Shown here in pieces: positions 56,237 to 64,000 of a stretch of 64,000 nucleotides of DNA. The position numbers and the translations under genes were made by a program. Source of the DNA: Alopecurus myosuroides (lineage: Eukaryota; Streptophyta; Magnoliopsida; Poales; Poaceae); NCBI GenBank assembly GCA_028641055.1, contig CM054062.1:187239958-187303957 (forward strand), in the 5' to 3' direction. Below the pieces are notes generated by a model. The model did not search any database. It was given only the letters and a program-made list of their open reading frames with translations, and was not told the DNA's origin. Numbering within the stretch: the first letter of the stretch is position 1; each line of letters starts with the position of its first letter.

Positions 56237-58000
56237 CTATGGTTGGTTGTCTACATCGCAATAGACATTCTCTTCTTCATCGTTTTGTACGTCCAAGGAA
56301 TTAAGAGCAACTTGGTGCAAGGCATAGTATTCGCCTTCACTCATAGAGTCACGTTCACCATCTTGGTTGACAATCAAGATCATCTTGTTGGAACACTCAA
56401 AAAACTTATGTCCACTTCCACCACATTTGAAACAAGTGATTGTGCTCGATTTGACTTCAGGAGCACTAGAGTTTGTGTTTGGAGACACTTATTTCTTGAA
56501 TGGTTGCGAAGCTTTGTTGAGAGCTCTAGAGGTGCTCTTGTTGTTGGTTGATGTTGTTTCTTGTGTCATTGGAGACGAAGTAGTAGCCTTTGATGCAAAG
56601 TAAGCCTTTTGATTGTTGTACTTGAGGTCTTCCGCAATGTGGCGCTCGGCCTTGAAAGCTTGATGGACAAGGGCAACAATGTCGTCATAGGGTTGATACT
56701 CGACAATCTTCCTTATTGGGTAGTTTAGGCCATTGAGGAAGCGGGCCATTGTTTGTTCCTGAGATTCCATCACATCAGCTCTTATCAAAGCAGTTCCTAT
56801 TTCCTTGTAGTACTCATCAATCGATTTCAATCCTTGTTTAAGGTCTTGTAGCTTTTTTAAGATGTCACGCTTGTAGTGTGGAGGAACAAAGCGAGCATGA
56901 ATGAATTGCTTCATCTCATTCCAAATGTCGATGGGAGAAATACGATTCTTGACTCTTTCCGCTTGGAGACGATCCTACCATAAGAGTTCATATCCTTCAA
57001 ATTCCAAAGAAGCCATATCTACCATCTTCTTGTCACTAAAGTTGTGGATGTCGAAGATCTTGTCCACTTTGAGGGCCCAAGAGAGTTATTCTTCGGAATC
57101 ACTCTCACCATTGAACTTAGGGACGTTGAAGCGAAGGGAACTCATATTGTTGTCTTCATGTTGATGATAGGGTCGCTCATATGGGTCTTCATCATAGACA
57201 GGAGGCAAAAAGTCATGTGGGTCATCCTCATTGGCTTGGCGTTGGCGGTCATGATGAGGAGGATGACGTCGATGGTCATTAGGAGGAGGTTGGTGACGGC
57301 GTCGTAGTCGTGCTTCGCGATGTTCACTATCATAATTGTCACGGTTGCGTTGTTGAGGACGCTCTTGTTAATTGCGTTGGTGTTGAGGAAGTTCTTGCTC
57401 TTTGCGGTCATTGTGGTGGTGACTCGCATTGTGCCTTGGTGGCCTTCGATGTTGGCGAGCACCATCCACGAAGTCATTGAGACCATAGTCATTTGCGGAG
57501 CTTGGAGGAGGTGGTGGATGATGATGTTGTCGAAGGTCCGAACGTTGAGGTTGATTTTGAAGAGGGTCACCACGGCCTTGTCGGTGTCGAGGAGGTGGTC
57601 ATGGCGATCTATCCTCATACCAATTTCGTCGAGGGGCTTGTGGAGTTAGTGGTGGTTCTTGTTGCGGTTGTCCACCATCTTCTATGTGAGGTTGATGATC
57701 ATGGCGACGAGCTTGGTGATGATCTTGAGGTTGCTAGCTTGAGCGTCGAGACCTTGAGGACGATGATGATCCATGGCGGTTGGCAATGTTGGCCAAGTTG
57801 ATGTTGATGCACACCATTCGATCATTCAATCGAGCCTCTTGTGCTTGTAGTCGACGTTCATAGCGCTCCAATCCGTCTTTCAGAAGTTGGCGAAGTTGGA
57901 AGTGGTCGTTGTGGGTGACGAAGTTGTGGTAGTTGCTGTTGGAGAACGGGTTCCTTTCATCTTCCGAGATCGGACTTGTGAACACTTCTTCCCTAGCCAT
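56237..58000 (-). pseudogene. CRM-like gag, decayed
   Basis: The ATG at 58000 starts MAREEVFTSPISEDERNPF with a helical region (LERYERRLQAQEARL), closed by a stop at 57734. The following 57733-56915 is badly scrambled. The gag core reappears at 56914-56489 (FIHARFVPPHYKRDILKKL). A CX2CX4HX4C zinc knuckle (CFKCGGSGHKFFEC) lies near 56430. Confidence 0.78.
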
Positions 58001-58448
58001 CTCAAATACACACAAGTCTGGTACGAATAATAGACGTCTCAGTTACCCAACGTTACCTTTCTTGGTCGTATTGAGGCTAGTGGACGAGACTAGGTGTAGG
58101 GCGGTATGTCAAAGGCGAGTTCAAAAAGATCGAAAGAAAACCGCAAATGGCAACACACACACTTTATATGGAGTTCAAAATGCGTAAGTAAAGTGGCAAA
58201 GGAAATCAACAAATCCGAAGAAAAGTTTGTTGTAAAGCGTATAAATGAACCAAAAGAAATGTTAGCAAAAGAACCAAATCCTATTGGAGGAAACAAAAAT
58301 GAAACGCACACACATAAGTGATTAATGGATGTTAGTGCGGTCAAAGGACGAGCGGAGACGAAATGTTCCTAACAAAGACTAAGCTCAATGCCACACTATC
58401 ACAAGGAGGACGGTAGCTCAAATTACAAACTTTAAGAGGCAACAAGAT
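58001..58448 (-). other. Leader of the CRM-like element, truncated
   Basis: This is non-coding leader before the gag ATG. It ends abruptly at 58448 with no primer-binding site or LTR. The abrupt change marks the junction with the duplicated block. Confidence 0.6.
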
Positions 58449-59172
58449 TCAAAAATATCATACAAGAATCGTTCTTTAATTATATGCATAAACTGGATCA
58501 AGTAATTATCATGCACGGGGGTACAATATGTGATTTTGCAACAAATTCATAATGTGTCAAGAGTGTCTGCGAGGCAAAATAACGACAGAAATTGAAAATT
58601 CCTCCAAAAAACGTAGAATCTCTAACTCACATGCATGCTAACATGCACACAAAAAATTAGAAGTCATAAGAACAGATGCAACTACAACCTCTGAATCACT
58701 AAAATACAAAAAACCTGCGAACCCCTAAGTACAAATGCAACTACAACCTCTGAATCAACTCTCATCTATATTTGATCATCCATAACTCAAAAGATTCATG
58801 CATAGATGTTATTAGTTTCACAGCAGGACATCTATATTGTCAATTTAGTGTCTAGTACATGTTTATTTTTCTACAATGTTTTTCCCTTTGGTCTTTAAGT
58901 ACAGATGCAAGCAGACCTCTAAATCTTGAACTTGCGTGTACAAAAAACCCTCGAACCCCTAGGTACATATCCAACTACAAACCTTTTAATCCCGAATACA
59001 AAAAACCTCGAACCCCTAAAGAACAGATGCAACCGCAAACACCAGAAGCCCAAACTTTACAAAAAAACAAATTATACATGCAACTACAAACACTAGAAGC
59101 CCGAACTTGCGTGCAGTCATGCACAAACCCTGGATCTTTGACAATATACTAAGACGGCCTGAACATAGATGC

Positions 59173-59436
59173 CTCAGAGTCCTGGTCGTCGACGTCCTCG
59201 TCGAACATCGGGTAATCCCCGTAGGGATCACCCAGATCTGCCAGGAGAGGGAAAGCACCAGGCGCCTCCACCTCGGCAGGAGCAGGCGGTGCACTCAAAG
59301 CGCCATGGCTGGCCGACAAACTTGCGGCGGCGACGACATCCTGCGGTTGCGACGAACTGGAACCGCCATGGGAGGCTCCTGCGGCAACGACAACAGAAGG
59401 GACGACGTCGTCGTTCTCCTGCTGCGAACCTTCCAT
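59173..59436 (-). pseudogene. Exon 1 of the XS-finger gene, second copy, without exon 2
   Basis: The 88 codons from ATG 59436 match 41206-40943 with a few changes. The donor is GC instead of GT (GAG|GCATCT). The block starts at 58449, inside what was the intron, so exon 2 is missing. Any product would lack the zinc finger. Confidence 0.75.
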
Positions 59437-60383
59437 TCTGCGGAACCGCCTCGCGGTTGTGCGCTCGGCAGTTAGGAGAGAAGGAGGGCTGGGAGACGAT
59501 GCGGAGTGGGGTGTTTTTGCTAGAAATGAGGGGGGGGTGGATGAGGGAGAGAGGCGATGCGGCAGGAGCTTTATATACGGAGTGCCGTTTCAACTGGTCG
59601 CCATGTCGCGTGCGCATGCATGCATGGTGGGAACGCGCCGGCTGACTTAGTCAACATAGAATGATGTGACATTTAGTCACTGGCAAGTGGGGCCCGAGAC
59701 TCCGCGGGGCCACCAATCAGTGACCCAAATTCACCACAAAGCTCACCCCACCAAGTCAGCGAATATCAAAGGCTCTATCGTACGTGTAGAAAATAGGATA
59801 CCATTTTATACGTGTACGCGTATAAAACGATATGGCACGTGTTTGCTTGCGAAACGTGATACCAATCTTTGCCAAGTTCACTGCAAATAATGGTACGTGC
59901 CAACACAACTACCATGTGTATGCAGCCTAGGTGACGAACATGTGGTTACGTGCCAACACGCCTCGCATTCACACGCTTTGGACATGCACACGGCGTCGTG
60001 CAGGTGGTGGTTAGCCTGCCGCGGAAATGGGGACGTTGGGACGCGACCTGCACCAGGCGGCGGGACGGTGCTTCACCTCTGCCGCACGCCTAGCATTAAC
60101 GCGGTATGCAGCCTTCCCGGCTCCTCAAGCGGCGCCAAGGTCATTGCGGTTTGCATGTCGCCGCCATTTACTCCGACGGGACGCGTGCTCCGACGCGTGC
60201 ACCGTCCATGGCGCCGAACGATGACCAGGCCAGCATGGCAGCGATCGACGACGAGGAGGACGGCCAGACCGGCGTCTAGGATAGTTTAGGCCTAACTTAT
60301 ATTTCCCGCCGTATTTTTAATTAGAATGTAATGATCTATACTTACTAATATATATGTACTACTCCAGTTTAGTTATAAACATT

Positions 60384-62613
60384 CGATCCCCCCTTCGGGG
60401 AAAACAGAGGGAATACTGTTAAAAGTATAGCTAGTTTTTTGGTTATTAATGTAGTTATGGCCTAACCTAACACAACCAAGCAAAATAGTATTGTGTTCTA
60501 TCCCCTTCCGACGCGGTCATAGGGGTAGACCAAAAGGTTGACTTCTGGTCAACATATCAATGTTCTAGTGAAGCGTTGGGCTCTAAAGTGTCGGAATCCT
60601 ACATAAACCATGATGGGGCACTAAGAATGCTTATAAACCTGTGCTGGGATCGAGGTGGGGAGGGGCCAATATACTACCCATAGGTGTGACTGGTTTCACC
60701 GGCATCACATAGGAAGGTTATGCACTACACATATAGGTCTCGAACCGTCGATGCTCCCCCATTCGGGCAAACCGGAGGGAATATTGTTAAAAGTATAGCT
60801 AGATTTTGGTTATTAATTTATCTTAGGTCTAACCTAACACAACTAAGCAAAATAGTATTGAGGTCTACCCCCTTCCGACACTGGTCATAGGGGTAGACCA
60901 AAAGGTTGACTTCTGGTCAACAGATCAATGATCCAGCGAAGCGAGGGAATCTGCCAAGAGGTGGGACCTACCATTATCTTGGGTGTTCATTGGGCCTAAC
61001 CTAACAAAACCAAGAATTTGGTTCCACTTTGCTACTCCCTTCCGACTCACGTAGAGGGGCCAGAACTGCAGTTCCGTCTTTTTACCTAGCGGGGCTATGG
61101 TTTCTCCGAAGAAGGGGCCCCGGATCGTCTGAATGCCACCAAATCCCATGTTATGACATACCATGTGTGTTATATTGTTCCATGGGTCTTGGATGCCCAA
61201 CATTTCCTCACTCGGTGTGATATGGCTTCACCGGCGTCGGATTCTGTCTGGCGGGTTCAAGGACTACTCAGAGCCCGAAACTCACGGATGTGATGAAACA
61301 GGGGGAATCCTGCCAAGAGGTGGGCCCTAGCATTGTCTTGGGTGTTACTTGGGCCTAACCTAACACAACCAAGCAATTACTTCCACTTTACTACCCCCTT
61401 CCGGCTACGTAGACGGGCCAGAACAGTAGTTCCGTCTTTTTTCCCAGCGGGGCTAGGGTTTCTCCGGAGAGGGGCTCTGGATCGTCTGAATACCACCAAA
61501 TCCGATGGTATGTGGCGTACCATGTGTGTTATAGTGTGTCATGGGTCTTGGATTCCCAAGATTCCCTCTCTTTGTGTGTTAGGCCTTCGCCGGCGTCGGA
61601 TTCTCTCTAGCGGGTTACAAAACTATTTAGAGCCCGAAACTCCCGGTTCGACAGAACAGGGAGAATCTTGCCAATAAGTGGGTCCTACCATTTTATTTGG
61701 TGTTACTTGGGCCTAAACTAACACAACCAATCAATTAGTTCCACTTTGCTACCCCTTTCCAGCTCACGTAGAGGGGCCAGACAGGCAATTTCTTCTTTTT
61801 CTCCCGCACACCTAGGGTTTCTCCGGCGAGGGGCTCCGGAGCGTCTGAATTCCCACCCAATCCTAGGGTATGCCAAACCATGTGTGTTAGATCGTGGCAT
61901 GGGTCTTGGATGCCCAAGATTCCCTCACTCTTTGTGTTATGGCTTCACCGACGCCGCATTCTCTTTCGCGGGTTCCATGACTACTCAGAGCCCGAAACTC
62001 CCAGATCTCACGGAATGGGGGGAATCTTGCCAAGAGGTGGGACCTACCATTGTCTTGGGTGTTACTTGGGACTAACCTAACACAACCAAGCAATTGGTTC
62101 CGCTTTGCTACCCCATTCCGGCTCACGTAGAGGGGCCAGAACGGCAGTTCCGTCTTTTTCCTAGCTGGGCTATAGTTTCTCTGGAGAGGGGCCTCCGGAT
62201 CGTCTGAATGCCAGCAAATCCCACGGTATGACATACCTTGTGTGTTAGAGTGTGGCATGGGTATTGGATGCCCAAGATTCCCTTACTCCCTGTGTTATGG
62301 CTTCACCGGCGTCAGATTCTCTTTTGCGGGTTCTACGTAGAGCCCGAAACTCCCGGATCTCACGAAACGAGGGGAATCTTGCCAAGAGGTGGGACCTACC
62401 ATTTTATTGGGTGTTACTTGGTCCTAACCTAACACAACCAAGTAATTGGTTCCACTATTCTACCCCTTTCCGGCTCACGTAGAGGGGCCAAAACGGCAGT
62501 TCCTTCTTTTTCCCAGCGGGGCTATGGTTTCTCTCGAGAGGGGCCTCGAGATCGTCTGAATGCCACCAAATACACCATGGCATGCCATACCATGTGTGTG
62601 TATAGTGTGTCAT
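60384..62613. repeat. ~355-bp tandem array, second copy
   Basis: This has the same units and order as 42240-44461, with the same truncated last unit next to TGTAACATCCC at 62614. The arrays were therefore duplicated as blocks rather than expanded independently. Confidence 0.9.
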
Positions 62614-63060
62614 TGTAACATCCCAAATTTTCTAACATCAGGTGTGTGCAGTTGTGTATATATCATACATGCATGAAAACAAAAATTTAAACCATGTTGA
62701 AACAATTTAAATTGTGAATTTCAGTGGTTTGAGAAAAATCCCACTAATAGTACTTCAATTGGGTTCCAAAATTTTGTTCTGAAAAATATTTCAATTACAC
62801 CAAAGAAACACATGGTTTTGTTGGAAATTTGACAATGTTTCCAAAACTTAATTTTTGTCAATTTTTTTGATTTCAAAAAGGCCCTCAAAAGTTTGTTTTC
62901 TTTTCAGTTTTAAAGAGAAAAGGAGCTAGTTGTGTTTTCCAGAAATTTCAGGGGGTTACCGAGAAAATATTCTTCTTCTATCTCCGGACGTAAGCAGCTC
63001 AGTGGCTCTGCACTAGCCGTCGATCCCGCGAGGGGATCCCCGCCCGCCGCCGCTTCCTGT
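62614..63060 (+). repeat. LTR-like fragment, second copy
   Basis: This is the same fragment as 44462-44908, with the same break near GCCGCTTCC. Confidence 0.5.
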
Positions 63061-63768
63061 GCAAAAGAAAGACGAAGATAGATGTTGAGTTAGGAGAGAC
63101 GAAAAGGCCCTGGAGCATCCAGCAGTTACGTCCCTTCTACACTTAGTTCAATTTCTATGGAAACATCTTTGAGATCATGAAATAAAGTTGTCGGAGTTCA
63201 TGCATTACTGTTTTATCTGTTTTCATACAAAGCATAAGTCCGTTTTATCTATTTCCCAATGATCTTTCAAAATACTCGTTGTTAACCCGAATTGTGCCTA
63301 CGTGCTCGGAGTTATAGAAACTGAATGCTACTCGGCCTAAGGAGGCTTAAGGAAACCCAGATTGTGCCTGCGTGCCTGAGTTTCATACTTTTTTCACAAT
63401 TCCTTACTTTTTCTCTAAGTATTATCTGATTGTTTTTATGTTGGGTCACTGGAACTAGTCAGTAAAAATGCCTTTAGTATGATCCATGTTTCCGAGTTTT
63501 GACTGATTGGTTGTACCCAGTCACTTGGCATGAAGATTATGTACTATCCAGTCATTTCAAAAACTAAGGACAGTTAAGACATACAAACCAGAGAATTTAG
63601 AAGATAAAGGGATTAAAACCCGGAAAACTTGCAAAGACTCAATAATTTTACTGCAAAAGCGGAGTACTTGTTTATACAAAAGAATATATAGCATTACAAT
63701 AAGTGTTACATTGTAAGATCACTAATGCTTTTATTTTCCTATCTTCTACCCAGGACCAAGCAGCTTCC
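63061..63768 (+). other. Tat-C 3' region, second copy
   Basis: This is the non-coding counterpart of 44909-45620. Confidence 0.6.
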
Positions 63769-63999
63769 TCAGGCATCCGAGTCTTCTTCTTCGCTGCTGG
63801 ATTCCTCGGGAGTTGGTGGGATTTCCTTCTCGGGGTAGAAGGTGGAGATCTTCACCATATTGGCGATCTTGGTGGCGTGACCTTTGATTTCATCAAAGAT
63901 GCTGGTAAGCTGAGCATCCGTGTATCCTTGTGGAATGCCGGACGCCACGCGCCAAGATTTGGCAGTGGGGTAGTGCATACGCATGAGCCCAAGGGCCAT
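63769..63999 (-). pseudogene. Last exon of the Tat-C antisense gene, second copy (runs off the window)
   Basis: The frame is open to TGA at 63769 with the same acidic tail as 45621. Here the codon that is TAG in the first copy is TGG (Trp). It ends at the window edge, so completeness is unknown. Confidence 0.75.
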
Positions 64000-64000
64000 G

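Larger units (their letters stand above)
51894..58448 (-). mobile_element. CRM-like chromovirus pseudo-element, 5' end missing
   Basis: On the minus strand the order is leader, gag, protease, RT, RNase H, integrase and 3' LTR. The integrase C-terminus (LRKDRFPQERNSKLKPRGDGPF, then FNVKDLSPF) and a stop codon formed at the LTR start are typical of the CRM group and its nearest chromovirus relatives. The 5' LTR and primer site are absent, because the sequence changes at 58448/58449 into the duplicated block. Many frameshifts show it is inactive. Confidence 0.8.
58449..63999. repeat. Second copy of the 40214-45850 block
   Basis: This aligns colinearly with 40214 onward from TCAAAAATATCATAC to the window end, with a few differences per hundred bases by eye. 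It contains exon 1 of the zinc-finger gene, the empty MITE site, the 355-bp array (60384-62613), the LTR fragment and the Tat-C 3' part. The offset is 18,235 at the start and about 18,148 at the end, mainly because of the 81-bp MITE. Confidence 0.93.

Noticed and set aside
57142..57618. 158-codon minus-strand frame as a distinct gene
   Set aside because: Met/Thr-rich out-of-frame reading of the decayed gag of the CRM-like element.

Overview
This window looks like nested transposable-element DNA from a large plant genome. A grass, probably of the wheat, barley or oat group, is the best guess. The evidence is several layers of Ty3/gypsy LTR retrotransposons, introns with GT-AG borders, a Stowaway-type MITE, and no rRNA, tRNA or ordinary host-gene cluster. 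The species call is an inference. I saw no bacterial operon, CRISPR array or origin.

Region 1 (1-25739) is a Tat/Retand-lineage gypsy element, here called Tat-A. Its 5' LTR lies left of the window. It carries gag (397-2446), protease (2386-3111), RT, two RNase H domains and integrase (14398-18291), and a 3' LTR (24845-25739). On the opposite strand, between pol and the 3' LTR, lies a spliced gene (18957-24144) whose eight inferred exons join into an open frame of 1,408 codons. A chromovirus-type element ends at 396 in the gag leader. A second element of that family (3112-14392, minus strand) sits in the protease gene with a perfect TCATG target duplication. That one has enormous LTRs (5.3 and 5.1 kb) around only 893 bp of internal DNA, so it is a non-autonomous LARD-like derivative.

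Region 2 (25740-28537 and 50770-50868) is the 3' end of another Tat element, Tat-B. It carries a broken copy of the same antisense gene. Tat-A sits in exon 2 of that gene and Tat-C sits in the Tat-B LTR.

Region 3 (28538-50769) is Tat-C. It has two 549-bp LTRs, a decayed gag-pol, and its own broken antisense gene, which is interrupted by a solo LTR of the Tat-A family. Between its truncated integrase and its 3' region lie about 9 kb of foreign DNA (35603-44908). This holds three small minus-strand genes, one of them with an XS-type zinc finger, a Stowaway MITE, an array of ~355-bp tandem repeats and an LTR fragment.

Region 4 (50869-58448) is about 1 kb of unassigned AT-rich DNA followed by a minus-strand, CRM-like chromovirus pseudo-element truncated at its 5' side.

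Region 5 (58449-63999, running off the window) is a second, slightly diverged copy of 40214 to about 45850. It lies 18.2 kb away and spans the first exon of the zinc-finger gene, the 355-bp array, the LTR fragment and the end of the Tat-C antisense gene. The MITE is missing from this copy and leaves a clean empty TA site.

The most notable system is the antisense intron-containing gene. All three Tat elements carry it with its own TATA box, and in Tat-A it is open from end to end although the sense polyprotein frame has two stops.
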